Positions 7,970-20,278 of a stretch of DNA of 35,443 bases are shown piece by piece. The notes under the pieces were generated by a model. That model saw only the letters and a program-made list of their open reading frames with translations, had not been told where the DNA came from and did not search any database. The position numbers were made by a program, and so were the translations under genes. Source of the DNA: Pseudomonadales bacterium. GTDB taxonomy: Bacteria; Pseudomonadota; Gammaproteobacteria; Pseudomonadales; Azotimanducaceae. Each line of letters begins with the position of its first letter. Position 1 is the first letter of the stretch. The stretch lies in the NCBI GenBank assembly GCA_028279305.1, contig JANQOA010000064.1, positions 1 to 35,443 of the forward strand. The letters are read 5' to 3'.

Positions 7970-7998
7970 ATAATAGGGTGGCGTTCCTGCGTATGCAA
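7970..7998 (-). promoter_or_regulatory. Predicted sigma70 promoter of the DUF1330-like gene
   Basis: Read on the minus strand, TTGCAT (7998-7993) and TATTAT (7975-7970, 5 of 6 to consensus) are separated by exactly 17 nt. The predicted transcription start near 7963 gives a leader of about 22 nt before GTG 7940, and GGTGGG about 5 nt upstream of the GTG could serve as ribosome binding site. The -35 element is weak. Confidence 0.45.
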
Positions 7999-8001
7999 AG
8001 T

Positions 8002-8030
8002 TTGACTACCCCGCGGCGCGCCGAAATACT
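8002..8030 (+). promoter_or_regulatory. Predicted sigma70 promoter of the hydrolase-DUF169-nitroreductase unit
   Basis: TTGACT (8002-8007, 5 of 6 to the -35 consensus), a 17-nt spacer, then AATACT (8025-8030, 4 of 6 to the -10 consensus). Only 6 nt separate the -10 from ATG 8037, so transcription would begin at or within one or two bases of the start codon, giving a leaderless mRNA. No Shine-Dalgarno is present between the promoter and the ATG, which agrees. Its -35 lies 3 bp from the -35 of the divergent promoter. Confidence 0.5.
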
Positions 8031-8036
8031 TAGTCC

Positions 8037-8963
8037 ATGCAGGAACTTGAATTCAGTAATCCGCCGGTGACCCTGAACGCCCTGGCCGCCGGCGACCCGC
8101 AGCGCCCGTGTGTCATTCTTGTCCACGGTCTGCGCGATACGGCGTGGGCCCTGGCACCGCTGGCAGAGGCGTTGGCGCAACCCGGTACCGCCCACGGCGG
8201 TTACTACGCCGTGATCCTGGAACTCAGGGGGCATGGCGGCTCCAGCCACAGCGACGGCTACGCCATGGCGAACTTTCTGGCCGATCTGCACTGTGTGGTG
8301 AACACCGTTGCCGGTAACCGCTGCGCGCTGTTCGGACACAGTCTGGGCGGGCATCTGGTGACCCGTTACGCGGCTCTGTTTCCCGCCGCCGTTGCGGCGG
8401 TGATTGCCGCGGAAGGGCTGGGGCCGCCGCGCCGGCCTCATGTGGGTGACGAAGCGGCGGAACTGGCTGCCTACCGGGAAATGCTGGAGAACCGGGTGTT
8501 GCGGCATATCAAGCGCAACCCGGGCGGCAAATTATCCGGAATTGATGAGGTCTGCGCCCGGCTGCTGAAAAATAACCCCCGTCTGCATCCGCAGCTGGCC
8601 CACGACATTGCCCCGCACCTGGTGCGCAAGAGTGCTGACGGCGGCCTGCAATGGGCTTTCGATCCGCGCGCCAGCAGCGTTTTTCTCGGCACCAGCGAAG
8701 CAGACAACGCACGTTTCTGGCGTGCTCTGCAGGCGCCAACCTGTCTGATCAGCGGTGCGCTGTCATACGAATACTGGGGCCGGGAATTGGGCGGCAGCGG
8801 CTTCAGCGGGCAGTTTGCCGAGGGTGAAATGGAACAGCGGCTGGCCCATTTCCGCCATGCGGAACATCACTGGTTCGACAAGTCGGGGCACATGGTTCAC
8901 TACGACGAACCCCAGCGCCTGGCTCAACTTTCGCGGAAATTTCTGGAGGAAAACTATGTCTGA
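8037..8963 (+). CDS. Alpha/beta hydrolase
   Basis: A 308-residue alpha/beta hydrolase without a signal peptide, so cytoplasmic. Seen: the oxyanion-hole HG motif VILVHGLRD (about 26-34), the nucleophile elbow GHSLGG with Ser102, and the likely catalytic His285 in KSGHMVHYDEP near the C-terminus. The family covers esterases, C-C bond hydrolases, dehalogenases and others; the substrate cannot be read from the sequence. It is the first gene of a tight unit: its 3' end overlaps the DUF169 start by 8 nt, and the nitroreductase follows 1 nt after that. The shared transcript suggests a common pathway, possibly reductive modification plus hydrolysis of an ester or aromatic compound (inference). Confidence 0.87.
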   Translation: MQELEFSNPPVTLNALAAGDPQRPCVILVHGLRDTAWALAPLAEALAQPGTAHGGYYAVILELRGHGGSSHSDGYAMANFLADLHCVVNTVAGNRCALFGHSLGGHLVTRYAALFPAAVAAVIAAEGLGPPRRPHVGDEAAELAAYREMLENRVLRHIKRNPGGKLSGIDEVCARLLKNNPRLHPQLAHDIAPHLVRKSADGGLQWAFDPRASSVFLGTSEADNARFWRALQAPTCLISGALSYEYWGRELGGSGFSGQFAEGEMEQRLAHFRHAEHHWFDKSGHMVHYDEPQRLAQLSRKFLEENYV

Positions 8964-9738
8964 CGTTATTGCATCGGACCTGTCGTCGTTTGACGGCGCG
9001 CAGATTGTGCAGGACCTGAACCGCCTGCTGCGCCTGCGCACCACCCCCATCGGCATGAAGTTATTTGCCAGCCGGGAGGAGATGGAAGCAGTGCCGCGTA
9101 TCCGCCGGCCCAAAGACATCCACACCACCGACCAGATTGTCGGCCAGGCCAGCCGCAACGGCTGGACCGTGGGTATCACCGCGGAAGATCTGGTAGGCGC
9201 GCAATGCAGCACGGTTATAGGTTTACACCCGCGCAGCGACGAATGGCTGTCCGGTGACCGCATGACCGGCGTCTGGTACGGCACCCGGGAAGACGCCGCC
9301 GCCCATCAGGCAGCCATGGATGTGGTGCCCAGCGGACAGTACGAAGCGATGGCCGTGAGCCCTCTGGCAAGCGGCCGTCTGAACCCGCCGGATATCTGTT
9401 TGATTTACGCCACACCGGCACAAATGATCTTATTTATTAATGGGTTGCAATGGACAGGTTACAAAAAACTTGAGTGGGGGTGCGTGGGTGAAAGTGCCTG
9501 CGCGGACTCCTGGGGGCGGGCCCTGGCAAGCGGCGAACCGAGCCTTTCCATCCCCTGTTTTGCAGAGCGGCGCTATGGCGGCGTGATGGAAGATGAGTTG
9601 TTGATGGCCATCCCGCCGGCGTTTCTACCCAAAACCATCCAGGGCCTGGAGGCCCTCTCAGGCAACGGTTTGCGTTACCCCATCCCCCAATACGGCGTCA
9701 ATAATGACGTCCGCGCCGGCATGGGGGTTTCCTACTGA
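8956..9738 (+). CDS. DUF169 family protein
   Basis: I set the start at ATG 8956 (260 residues, MSDVIASDL), because GGAGGA sits 5 nt upstream; the frame is open back to 8755 but that part lies inside the hydrolase gene. The protein matches the DUF169 (COG2043-type) pattern: an early TTPIGMKLF segment, and the cysteine-containing stretches QCSTVIGL, EWGCVGESACADSW and SIPCF. DUF169 proteins are uncharacterised; the conserved cysteines suggest metal or iron-sulfur/cofactor binding, but that is a guess. The start overlaps the hydrolase end by 8 nt, and the stop is 1 nt before the nitroreductase ATG, so the three genes are almost certainly co-translated. Confidence 0.85.
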   Translation: MSDVIASDLSSFDGAQIVQDLNRLLRLRTTPIGMKLFASREEMEAVPRIRRPKDIHTTDQIVGQASRNGWTVGITAEDLVGAQCSTVIGLHPRSDEWLSGDRMTGVWYGTREDAAAHQAAMDVVPSGQYEAMAVSPLASGRLNPPDICLIYATPAQMILFINGLQWTGYKKLEWGCVGESACADSWGRALASGEPSLSIPCFAERRYGGVMEDELLMAIPPAFLPKTIQGLEALSGNGLRYPIPQYGVNNDVRAGMGVSY

Positions 9739-9739
9739 T

Positions 9740-10381
9740 ATGGACCTGTATGCAACCATGTCGACCCTGCGCGCGGTGCGGCGCCTGAAGCCTGATGCCA
9801 TTCCCGAAGACGTTTTGCAGCGGATGCTGGAGGCCGCCACCTGGGCGCCCACCGGCGGCAATCATCAGTCCTGGCGCATCATCACGGTGCGTGAGGCTGA
9901 ACTGAAGCAACAGTTGGAAGACCTCTACCGCCCGCACTGGGAAAGTTACATCCCCGGCTACGAGGCTCATATGCGGGAAATGCCGGCTGCGGCGGCGGAA
10001 AAGTCCCGGCGCGCGCTGGAAGCCGGCACTTACCTGGCCACCCATCTGCACGAAGTGCCGGTCATCTGCGTCTTTGTCTTTAATCCCTCCCATATCACCT
10101 TCACCGACGCTGAACTGTCCCGTCCCAGCGTGGTAGGCGGCGGCTCTATCTACCCGGCGGTGCAGAACCTGCTGCTGGCGGCGCGCAGCGAAGGTCTGGG
10201 TTGCGTGCTGACCACTCTGCTTTGCATGGAGGAGGAAAAAGTCAAAACCCTGCTGGACATCCCCCAGGACTGGTACACCGCCGCCCACGTCCCCCTGGGT
10301 TACCCGGTCCGCGGCGGTCACGGGCCTATCAGCAGAAAATCATCCCAGCAGATGGTGTACAACAACCGCTTCGGCGCCTGA
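9740..10381 (+). CDS. Nitroreductase family flavoprotein
   Basis: A 213-residue protein starting at ATG 9740, directly after the DUF169 stop; the frame is open back to 9704 inside the previous gene. Nitroreductase features: the FMN-phosphate-binding N-terminal segment STLRAVRRLKPDAIPEDVL, the ATWAPTGGNHQSWRII flavin/dimer segment, SIYPAVQNLLLAARSEGLGCV in the second half, and the C-terminal PLGYPVRGGHGPISRK flavin contact. Members reduce nitro compounds, quinones, enones or halogenated aromatics using NAD(P)H, or act in cofactor synthesis. A GGGGG stretch at 9723-9727 may serve as ribosome binding site. It is the last gene of the hydrolase-DUF169 unit and ends 3 nt from the convergent lipoprotein gene. 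Confidence 0.9.
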   Translation: MDLYATMSTLRAVRRLKPDAIPEDVLQRMLEAATWAPTGGNHQSWRIITVREAELKQQLEDLYRPHWESYIPGYEAHMREMPAAAAEKSRRALEAGTYLATHLHEVPVICVFVFNPSHITFTDAELSRPSVVGGGSIYPAVQNLLLAARSEGLGCVLTTLLCMEEEKVKTLLDIPQDWYTAAHVPLGYPVRGGHGPISRKSSQQMVYNNRFGA

Positions 10382-10384
10382 CGC

Positions 10385-13040
<2,656 letters not shown>

Positions 13041-13063
13041 TCACGCACAACACCAGCGGGACA

Positions 13064-13921
13064 TTATGCGCGTTTGGACAGCCTCCGTCGCGCATAGTCC
13101 GCGATGCGCTGACGCATATGTTCAGCCGTCTGGCGGGTCAGAAAGCTCATCTGCTCGTCGCGCACATCGCCGCCCAGCTCAGCGGAGACGTTGCGCGCGG
13201 TGGTCAGCATGTCTTCAAACGCAGCCAGCGCATCGTCCGGCCCCGGCAGCTGCAGGAAAAAAGTCATGCCCGGTGAACTCAAGGCATCCAGATCGGACAG
13301 GTCAAAGGTGCCCGGTTCCAGCACATTGGCAACACTGTACAGTTTAGCCTTGGTAGCCGGATCCACCCGGTGGAAGATGTTCATGTCGCCGTAGCGCAAA
13401 CCCTGGTTGCGCAGAGCGTTAACCAGCTGCTCGCCGCCAAAGCGCTCGCCCTTGGGAGCAATCAGGCTCAACACCAGCAGCTCCTCCACACCCGAAGATT
13501 CCGCCGCCTGGGGTTCTGCCGCGCGGGACGGGCCGTCAACCGGTTCAGCGATAATCGGATTAGGTTCAGGTTCGTTGGACGCCTCGCTCAGCCGTACCTC
13601 GCGCACTTCAGCCCGGCCCGGATTGGGTTTTGCACGGGGCGGCGGCACAGTGGGCTCGGAACCCTCGGTCAGCGTGGGTACGTCCAGCTCCAGAGCTTCC
13701 TGGGCGGGCTCCCGGCGGCGCTTATGAATTACCCGGGCGCCGCCGTTCGGCAATTCCCCGCGTAACCGCTCCATGTCATCCACATCGTCCGGAATCAGAT
13801 CAGGCACGATGTCCAGGCGCAACGGCTCGCGCTTGGTGCGCCACGCGATCCAGAACCCATGCCCGACAACCAGGGCGATGAGAATTCCGCCTCCTATGAG
13901 GATATAGTCTTTTATGTCCAA
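13064..13921 (-). CDS. zipA: Cell division protein ZipA
   Basis: I place the start at TTG 13921 (285 residues, [12 protein letters not shown]), with GAGGAG 6 nt upstream; this matches the short N-terminus of known ZipA better than the GTG at 13954. Seen: an N-terminal TM helix ([21 protein letters not shown]) with the ZipA-typical HGFW after it, a Pro/charged flexible linker to about residue 145, and the C-terminal FtsZ-binding domain ([23 protein letters not shown] to the end). ZipA anchors FtsZ to the inner membrane at the division site. It lies 81 nt downstream of smc and 32 nt upstream of ligA, the usual gammaproteobacterial order. Confidence 0.94.
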   Translation of the reverse strand: MDIKDYILIGGGILIALVVGHGFWIAWRTKREPLRLDIVPDLIPDDVDDMERLRGELPNGGARVIHKRRREPAQEALELDVPTLTEGSEPTVPPPRAKPNPGRAEVREVRLSEASNEPEPNPIIAEPVDGPSRAAEPQAAESSGVEELLVLSLIAPKGERFGGEQLVNALRNQGLRYGDMNIFHRVDPATKAKLYSVANVLEPGTFDLSDLDALSSPGMTFFLQLPGPDDALAAFEDMLTTARNVSAELGGDVRDEQMSFLTRQTAEHMRQRIADYARRRLSKRA

Positions 13922-14002
13922 CCTAGGCTCCTCGATTGCCCAACCGGCAACCACCCGCTAATACCTACCCGCGCCTGCACTGTTTCCAATACTGCACTGC
14001 CA

Positions 14003-17000
14003 TTACATAACAGCCATTGCCGCGGCCTCGTCCACATCAACGGATACCAGGCGGGATACGCCCGGCTCCTGCATGGTGACCCCCATCAGAAAGTCCGCCA
14101 TTTCCATGGTGATTTTGTTGTGCGTAATCACCAGGAACTGCACATCTCGGGACATTTCTTCGATGAGGTTTGCAAAGCGAGCAACATTTGCATCGTCCAG
14201 GGGCGCATCCACCTCATCCAACAGGCACACAGGGCTGGGATTGAGATGGAAAATGGCAAAGATCAGCGCCACCGCTGTCATTGCTTTCTCGCCGCCGGAC
14301 AACAAATGCACGCTGGCGTTGCGTTTACCGGGCGGTCTCGCCATCAGTGAGACGCCGGTATCAAGCAGGTCCTCCCCGGTCAGTTCTAAGTAGGCGTGTC
14401 CTCCGCCGAACACCTTCGGAAACAGCTCACCCAGACGGCTGTTTACAGCTTCAAAAGTGTCTTTGAATCTACTGCGCGTTTCCCTGTCGATTTTGTGAAT
14501 GGCTGCCAACAGAGTCTCCAGGGCCTCTTCGAGGTCCTCGGCCTGGGCATCCAGATAGGTTTTACGCTCGGATTCCTGTTCATATTCTTCAATGGCCGCC
14601 AGATTGATTGCACCCAGACGGCTGATGCGGCGCGCCATGCGTTCCAGGGCTTCCGCCCACGCGGCTTCCGTCGCCTCGGCGGGCATGTCCGCCTGCACCT
14701 GTTGCAGCTGGTGGCCGGTATCCTGCAACTGTTCAAGAATGTTGGTTTCCTGCACCGCCAGCCCTTCGCGCTCCACACGCGCGTGCTCAAGCTGTTCGCG
14801 GACTGCTTCCACCTGCTGTTGCTGCTGGTGTTTACCGGCTTCCAGCTCGCGGGTCTGCTGTTCCGCCGCCTGCATGCTGGTGCGGATCTCAGCCAGTTGA
14901 TTTTCCACCGCCAGCCGGTCCGCCAGCTTCGCCTCCAGCTCCTGCTGCAGTTTCGGTAACGGCAGCGTGCTGGTGGAGATCCCTTCGCTGAGGCTGTCTT
15001 TGCGTTCGGCAAGTTCACGCTGCTGCGCCAGCAGGCGGTCGCGGGCGGTGGTGCTGGCGGCTAATCTGGATTGCAGGCTTTCTTTTTCCACATTCAGCTG
15101 GTGGAACTGATCGCGGCTGCTGCGCGCCGTCTCACGCACTTCGGTAACCCGGCCGTCAAGCGTCTCGCGCTGCTGCTGCAGTTGCCGGCGCCGGCCGGCC
15201 TGGGCTTCGCGTTTGCCTTCAGCTTCCACCAGCAGACTGCGGGCCACGGCCAACTGCCGCTCTTCCTGGGCCAGTTGGCCGCTGATGTCTTCGCTCTCCT
15301 TGCGCAACTGCGCGCGGCGCGCGCCTGCTTCCTCCACCTTCACCCGGGTCACCCCATGGTGGGTGCGCCGTTCACCAAGATCTTCAGTCAGCAGATTGAC
15401 CTGGCGCTGCAGTTCTTCACGCTGGGACTCCAGGCGTTCCACCCGCTCCCGGCCGTCCTGCACATGATTCTGCAATTCACCCAGGGTGTGTTCCGCCTCT
15501 TCTACCCGCAGGTTCAGCGTTTCTATCTGCTGCCCGCGCTCAATAATGCCGGCCTGCTGGTCGTGATCGTGCAGCACCCTTACCCAGTCCACGCCAACCC
15601 AGAATCCTTCCCGGGTGATGATGCTTTCACCGGTTTCCAGGAACTGCCGTTTGCCCATCGCCACCTGGGTGGACTCCGCAGCGTACACGCCGTGCAACAG
15701 CGAGCCGGTATGCATGGTGTCTGAACGCACCAGCGACGACAAAGTGGGTAATTCCAGCCGGGTGTTGCCGCTGCCGCCGGTGTATACCCCCGCCTGCAAC
15801 AGCCGCGCGTGTTCCGGGTTCTGCTCAACCAGCGCCAGATCACCATCCGGAAGTTGCGCCAGGGAGGCCGCCAGTTCATCCAGGTTCTGCACCTGCAAGG
15901 CACTCAGGAAACGGCCCAGGACGGTTTCAATGGCCAGTTCCCAGCCCGGCACTACCGCCAGGGATTCACCCAGCCGGGCACTGGCGGACAGGCCGTGACG
16001 GGTGATCCACTCATCCGCCTCTTTCACGTGCTGACCGAGGGCGGCATCCTGCAGGGCCTGCAAGGTGGCCAGCTCATGGCGCAGGCCCTGTACTTCGTTA
16101 CGCGCGTCGTCCAGGACCCGTTCCCGCACCAGTACATCTTCCCGGGCAGCGGCTATCTCTTTCAGGCATTCGTCAATCTTCAGCTCCAGCAGGCGGCCTT
16201 CCCGCTCCAGGCTGGAAATCTCCTGGGCCAGTTGCACCACCTGGTCGGACCCTTCCTGCACCTGGTCCGCCTGGTTCTGCAGCGTGCGCAGTTCGTCGCG
16301 GCGGCGGCGCAGGCGCTGCAGCAGCTGTTGCAGGTGCTCGATACGGGATGCCTGCACTTCCGCCGCGCGGTCCGTTTCGCTCGCTTCCCGGTTAAAACCG
16401 TCCCAACCCGCCTGCCAGACCCGCAGTTGCTCTTCAACTTCCGCCAGTGCCTGTTGATGCGCAGCGTCTTCTTTAGCCAGCACTTCAACTTCCGGTACTA
16501 ACTGATTGATTCTCTCTTTTAAATCGAGAATCTGTTCTTCGTCCATGGCGAGCTGACGATCCGTTTCCACGGTCCGCTGCTTGATGGTCTGCAGGTCGAG
16601 TTCCAGTTGTTTGACCCGGGTCTGATTGAACTGGATCGCTTCTTCTATGCGGGCAATGTCCGCCCCCAGCTCGTAAAAGCGTCCCTGCACTTCGTTGAAG
16701 CGGTCGGTTTCCCGGGTATGGGTCTGGCGGCTGGCTTCAATGCGGCTCTCAAGCTGGCGCTGCTCAGCCCGGTGTTTTTCCTGCTCGATAACCAGCTCGC
16801 GGATGTGGGATTCACGCTGGCTCAATTCCGCGTGCAAGGCGGCATGTTTCAGCGCGTACAACTGCGCCGTCAGCAGGCCTTCTTCCGCGCGCAGTTCGCG
16901 GTACTTTTCAGCCGCCTGAGCCTGCCGCTGCAGACGATCAAGTTGTCTACTAAGTTCCTCTCGTATGTCGTTGATACGTTCGAGATTTTCTTTGGTGTGT

Positions 17001-17554
17001 TTTATGCGGTTACTGGTTTCCCGGCGGCGTTCCTTGTACTTTGAGATGCCCGCCGCTTCCTCCAGGTACACGCGCAGTTCTTCCGGTTTCGCCTCCACCA
17101 GCTGGGAGATCATGCCCTGTTCGATAATGGAGTAGCTGCGCGGGCCAAAGCCGGTACCGAGGAAAATATCCTGAATGTCCCGGCGCCGGCATTTGTTGCC
17201 GTTCAGAAAGTAGTTGGATTGGGCATCCCGTGTCACCTGCCGGCGGATGGCAATATCGGTATAAGCGGCGTATTCACCGCCGATGCGGCCGTCAGAATTG
17301 TCGAAGGTGAGTTCAATACTGGCCACCGCGGTGGGCTTGCGGCTGTTGGAACCGTTAAAGATGACGTCGGTGATGTTCTCGCCGCGCAGTTGTTTGGCTG
17401 AGCTTTCGCCCATCACCCAGCGCACTGCGTCTATGATATTCGACTTACCGCAGCCGTTGGGACCAACCACCGCACATCGATTTCCGGGGAGGGTAACGGT
17501 TGTCGGATCGACAAATGACTTAAAACCCGCAAGTTTTATTTGCTTAAGTCGCAT
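14003..17554 (-). CDS. smc: Chromosome segregation protein SMC
   Basis: A 1,183-residue SMC ATPase of full length. Seen: the N-terminal Walker [10 protein letters not shown] (about residues 32-40) within a head starting [19 protein letters not shown]; long Gln/Glu/Arg-rich coiled coils on both sides of a hinge (about residues 500-640, including [13 protein letters not shown]); then the C-terminal head with signature [13 protein letters not shown] and Walker [13 protein letters not shown] near residue 1110. With ScpAB partners encoded elsewhere it compacts and helps segregate the chromosome. It heads the smc-zipA-ligA block. Upstream, 220 nt separates it from the GntR gene, so it may have its own promoter there. 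Confidence 0.98.
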   Translation of the reverse strand: MRLKQIKLAGFKSFVDPTTVTLPGNRCAVVGPNGCGKSNIIDAVRWVMGESSAKQLRGENITDVIFNGSNSRKPTAVASIELTFDNSDGRIGGEYAAYTDIAIRRQVTRDAQSNYFLNGNKCRRRDIQDIFLGTGFGPRSYSIIEQGMISQLVEAKPEELRVYLEEAAGISKYKERRRETSNRIKHTKENLERINDIREELSRQLDRLQRQAQAAEKYRELRAEEGLLTAQLYALKHAALHAELSQRESHIRELVIEQEKHRAEQRQLESRIEASRQTHTRETDRFNEVQGRFYELGADIARIEEAIQFNQTRVKQLELDLQTIKQRTVETDRQLAMDEEQILDLKERINQLVPEVEVLAKEDAAHQQALAEVEEQLRVWQAGWDGFNREASETDRAAEVQASRIEHLQQLLQRLRRRRDELRTLQNQADQVQEGSDQVVQLAQEISSLEREGRLLELKIDECLKEIAAAREDVLVRERVLDDARNEVQGLRHELATLQALQDAALGQHVKEADEWITRHGLSASARLGESLAVVPGWELAIETVLGRFLSALQVQNLDELAASLAQLPDGDLALVEQNPEHARLLQAGVYTGGSGNTRLELPTLSSLVRSDTMHTGSLLHGVYAAESTQVAMGKRQFLETGESIITREGFWVGVDWVRVLHDHDQQAGIIERGQQIETLNLRVEEAEHTLGELQNHVQDGRERVERLESQREELQRQVNLLTEDLGERRTHHGVTRVKVEEAGARRAQLRKESEDISGQLAQEERQLAVARSLLVEAEGKREAQAGRRRQLQQQRETLDGRVTEVRETARSSRDQFHQLNVEKESLQSRLAASTTARDRLLAQQRELAERKDSLSEGISTSTLPLPKLQQELEAKLADRLAVENQLAEIRTSMQAAEQQTRELEAGKHQQQQQVEAVREQLEHARVEREGLAVQETNILEQLQDTGHQLQQVQADMPAEATEAAWAEALERMARRISRLGAINLAAIEEYEQESERKTYLDAQAEDLEEALETLLAAIHKIDRETRSRFKDTFEAVNSRLGELFPKVFGGGHAYLELTGEDLLDTGVSLMARPPGKRNASVHLLSGGEKAMTAVALIFAIFHLNPSPVCLLDEVDAPLDDANVARFANLIEEMSRDVQFLVITHNKITMEMADFLMGVTMQEPGVSRLVSVDVDEAAAMAVM

Positions 17555-17774
17555 ATATGGATCGCTTAAACTAGACGATCTGGTCTATCGAGGTCCGGCG
17601 GTCTTTCTCTTTAGGATATTGCCCTAAGGTGTTGCCTGAAGCAGCTAACCGCACCCTCAACGAACCAGGAATAATTTAAACGAATGTTACCCCGTTTCGT
17701 GAAGCAATAAGTCTACTGGATAGTTCACGCATTGGTAATACTTTTGCGCAAAAAAAACCAAGGATTTTATTGGC
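17555..17774. other. 220-nt leader region of smc
   Basis: There is no gene I can support. It contains two short inverted repeats, TAGAC-N6-GTCTA (17572-17587) and TTAGG-N7-CCTAA (17611-17627), and a perfect 12-bp palindrome TTTTGCGCAAAA (17742-17753). These could be operators or structural elements controlling smc. I could not identify a convincing -35/-10 pair. Confidence 0.4.
17750..17774 (-). terminator. Weak candidate intrinsic terminator after the GntR gene
   Basis: On the minus strand, a short stem (GCCAA pairing with TTGGT, one wobble, 8-nt loop) begins immediately after the GntR stop and is followed by a run of T residues (the A-run at 17750-17757 on the plus strand). The stem is short and AT-rich in the loop, so termination would be inefficient. 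Confidence 0.3.
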
Positions 17775-18512
17775 TTATGCGCTGCTGAAGCTGGGGTGCG
17801 GTTGATTTGACGGCCAGCGGTTGGCGCGCTGGTTATAGCGCGGCGCAGCCACCGACGACAAAGACTTGTCGCACAATTGATGCAGCCGCTTGTGAAAAGC
17901 GTTGAGCAACTCATCAACGCGTTCATGATCCGCCACCGACATGGCGCTGTGCAGCGCCCGATAGTAGCGGGCCACGTCGTAGGGTTCCAAAGCACCGCAT
18001 TCAATCAGTTTGCGCAACACGAGCTGGCTGCTGGGTAACAGACATTCAAAGACCGCGCGGGTGTATTTGTTGGCGCATTTCAGTATCTGCACGTAGAACA
18101 GTTCGCGTCCGTTCAACAGCTGCACAAGCTGGCCTTCCCGCGCCGCCGCCTCCATGGCTTCCACCGCCGGCACCACCGCGGTAAACGCCGGCGCCTCACC
18201 GTTACGCGCGGACACGCGCCGCAACCAGTGTTTTTCAGCAGCCGCCAGCAAATCGGACAGCGCCAGCGCATCTTCACTTTCAACTGAATTAACAATAGCG
18301 CCGCGGCGCGGCACTATTTCGATCAAATGACGGCGTTCCAGGATCAGCAGGGCTTCACGTACCGAACCCCGGGATACGTCCAGGTCTTTGGCTACTTTCA
18401 GCTCCTGAATGCGGTCACCACCGTTGAGCGCGCCATGGATGACCAGCTGTGCCAGATGATCTGCAATCTGTTCAGTGAGGTTAAGGGTGGGTCTAAAATT
18501 TAAGTTGTTCAC
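17775..18512 (-). CDS. GntR family transcriptional regulator (FadR/FCD type)
   Basis: About 245 residues when started at GTG 18512 (MNNLNFRPTLNLTEQIADHL); TTG 18536 would add 8 residues, and neither has a strong ribosome binding site. Seen: an N-terminal winged helix-turn-helix (ELKVAKDLDVSRGSVREALLILERRHLIEIVPRRGAIVN), followed by an all-helical FCD-like effector domain with FYVQILKCANKYTRAVFECLL and RYYRALHSAMSVADHERVDELLNAFHK. The family binds operators as dimers and responds to small carboxylates or acyl compounds, often with a metal in the FCD domain. It lies between ccmI and smc on the same strand; a GntR gene next to smc also occurs in Pseudomonas-like genomes. Its targets are not evident. 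Confidence 0.88.
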   Translation of the reverse strand: MNNLNFRPTLNLTEQIADHLAQLVIHGALNGGDRIQELKVAKDLDVSRGSVREALLILERRHLIEIVPRRGAIVNSVESEDALALSDLLAAAEKHWLRRVSARNGEAPAFTAVVPAVEAMEAAAREGQLVQLLNGRELFYVQILKCANKYTRAVFECLLPSSQLVLRKLIECGALEPYDVARYYRALHSAMSVADHERVDELLNAFHKRLHQLCDKSLSSVAAPRYNQRANRWPSNQPHPSFSSA

Positions 18513-18584
18513 CGTGCCGACTGCGTCCCTCGCCAAGATGAACTTTAGACATAACCCCCCGTTATTAGTTCAATCCGATGTGGG

Positions 18585-19790
18585 TCAGGTTGGCGGGGTT
18601 AATTCCGCCCGCAATGCCGGGATGCTGCCCGGCGCGGCAGCAGATGACAGGGACTGTGCCGGTGATACCCATTGCCAGTCGTCAGGCGCGGCCATGGCGG
18701 TGCCTTTGCGGCTTAAACGCACAACCACCTCAAATTCTTCAGCGCTGCTCAGCGGGCGGCTGGGGCTCATGCTAACAAGGTCGTCCAGTTGCACAGTCAA
18801 CGGCAGCAATGCCGCCGGCCGCTTGACCACCGCATAAGGCATGCCGCCGCCGACCGGCCGGGCCAGCACAAACAGAGTGGCGTTGTGCGGTACGCTAACC
18901 GCCGCGGAAGCCTCTACCTGCACGCCGGGCGGCGGGTCCTGCATGGCGCTGCGAACCTGGCGGATGGCAACCGCAAAAGAAGCCTGCTGCGCCGGGTCCC
19001 GGGAACCGCTGATGGCGCGGTTCAACAGGGTAATGGTTTCACCCGCGCGGCCGCTGTTGTAAGCATCTATGGCCAGCATCTCCAGCACCACCGGCATATT
19101 CGGATTGTCCGCCAGCAGTTCATCAGCGAGCTTGCGGCTGACCGTATCCAGGTTGCCGCCGGCGGCAAGATAGCGGGCCTGCAGCCAGTACACCCGCACG
19201 CTGAGGTCATCGTCCACCAGAGCGTGAGTGCTGGCAAAAGCCTGGGCGGCGCTGGAAAAGTTGCCCAGCTTGAGTTCGGTATGGCCCAACAGATACCAAC
19301 TGCTGTGATCGTCATCCGCCTGCTGCACCCGGCGGCGCAGGACTTGCTGCCAGTCCTCCAGTTGTGTGCGCTGCGTCTGGGCATCCAGGCTCATGACCTG
19401 CTCCGCGCCGCGCAGCTCAACAACTCCCGGGTCGCTGATGGTGTAGTACAAAACAAATGCCGCAACGGGAATGGCCAGCGCCAGCCCAACCAGCATACCC
19501 GTCGGCATGGCTGTCTTGACCGGCGCAGCAGCCGCGGCATGCTCGCGCGGGTCCATTTCCGTGAGTAACACCGCCCCCAACTCATCCTCAATCTGCCGGC
19601 TGGTCTGGGCATCGTGTCCGGCGCGTTGCGCTTCGCCGGGCAACTCTCCCAGACGTTGTCGGTACAGTGCCCGCACCGCTTCGTCATGCCGGTCCTGTTC
19701 GCCGCCGGCGGTGCCGCGCCTGCTCAGCAAGGGCCAGATGACAAATGCAGCCGCCAACAGCGACAGCGGCACAAGCAGTAACCACATCAT
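18585..19790 (-). CDS. ccmI: Cytochrome c biogenesis protein CcmI
   Basis: A 401-residue membrane protein. Seen: TM1 at the N-terminus ([22 protein letters not shown]); a cytoplasmic coiled region with YRQRLGEL and [15 protein letters not shown]2 at about 97-117 ([20 protein letters not shown]); then a periplasmic TPR-like helical domain ([27 protein letters not shown] onward). A C-terminal beta-rich domain starts near residue 290. CcmI is the chaperone that delivers apocytochrome c to the CcmF/CcmH heme ligation complex. Its ATG overlaps the ccmH stop (ATGA), so translation is coupled. It is the last ccm gene of the cluster. Confidence 0.93.
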   Translation of the reverse strand: MMWLLLVPLSLLAAAFVIWPLLSRRGTAGGEQDRHDEAVRALYRQRLGELPGEAQRAGHDAQTSRQIEDELGAVLLTEMDPREHAAAAAPVKTAMPTGMLVGLALAIPVAAFVLYYTISDPGVVELRGAEQVMSLDAQTQRTQLEDWQQVLRRRVQQADDDHSSWYLLGHTELKLGNFSSAAQAFASTHALVDDDLSVRVYWLQARYLAAGGNLDTVSRKLADELLADNPNMPVVLEMLAIDAYNSGRAGETITLLNRAISGSRDPAQQASFAVAIRQVRSAMQDPPPGVQVEASAAVSVPHNATLFVLARPVGGGMPYAVVKRPAALLPLTVQLDDLVSMSPSRPLSSAEEFEVVVRLSRKGTAMAAPDDWQWVSPAQSLSSAAAPGSIPALRAELTPPT

Positions 19791-20278
19791 GACGCGGGCG
19801 GCACCTCGTCCAGCACCGCCTGCAGGCGTGCCTTATCCGCCTCGTTCATGGCGGCGGCGGGACGGCGGCGGCGCAGCAGATGCCAGACAAGCACACCCAC
19901 GCCAACCAGCGCCAGCAGAAAGGGCATCACCCAGATCATCCAGGTGCGGGCATTAAACGGAGGATCATAGAGGACAAAATCGCCGTAGCGGGCCTGCAGA
20001 AAGTCCCGTACCTGCTGGTCGCTGTAGCCGTCCTGAACCACCAGCCGGTGGACCGTGCGGCGCAAATCCTTGGCAATCGGCGCATCACTGCCGGCAATGT
20101 TGATATTCAAACACTTGGGACAGCGGAACTCAGCAATCAAACCGTTGTAACGCCCGCGCTGTTCATCGGTGTCGAAGTGGTAAACGTCCACCTGTCCGCC
20201 CGCCCGCAGCGGCAGAGGTGCAGCAGCCAGAACACCAAGCAGCAGGCTGCTGACCATCAGCTTAAGGGTTGGTGGCAT
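19787..20278 (-). CDS. ccmH: Cytochrome c biogenesis protein CcmH (thiol oxidoreductase)
   Basis: A 163-residue protein with a signal peptide (to about residue 26), the diagnostic active site FRCPKC (Cys53 and Cys56) followed by the conserved N-x-x-I-x-x-S-D-A-P-I-A-x-D-L-R segment, and a C-terminal TM helix ([20 protein letters not shown]) with a cytoplasmic tail. It reduces the apocytochrome CXXCH disulfide in the periplasm before heme attachment. It overlaps ccmG by 17 nt and ccmI by 4 nt. As in Pseudomonas, CcmH and CcmI are separate genes rather than the E. coli fusion. Confidence 0.96.
   Translation of the reverse strand: MPPTLKLMVSSLLLGVLAAAPLPLRAGGQVDVYHFDTDEQRGRYNGLIAEFRCPKCLNINIAGSDAPIAKDLRRTVHRLVVQDGYSDQQVRDFLQARYGDFVLYDPPFNARTWMIWVMPFLLALVGVGVLVWHLLRRRRPAAAMNEADKARLQAVLDEVPPAS

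Noticed and set aside
7941-8507. N-terminal extension of the DUF1330-like frame
   Set aside because: This part is antisense to the hydrolase; a promoter at 7970-7998 and GTG 7940 fit a shorter protein with a proper TM start.
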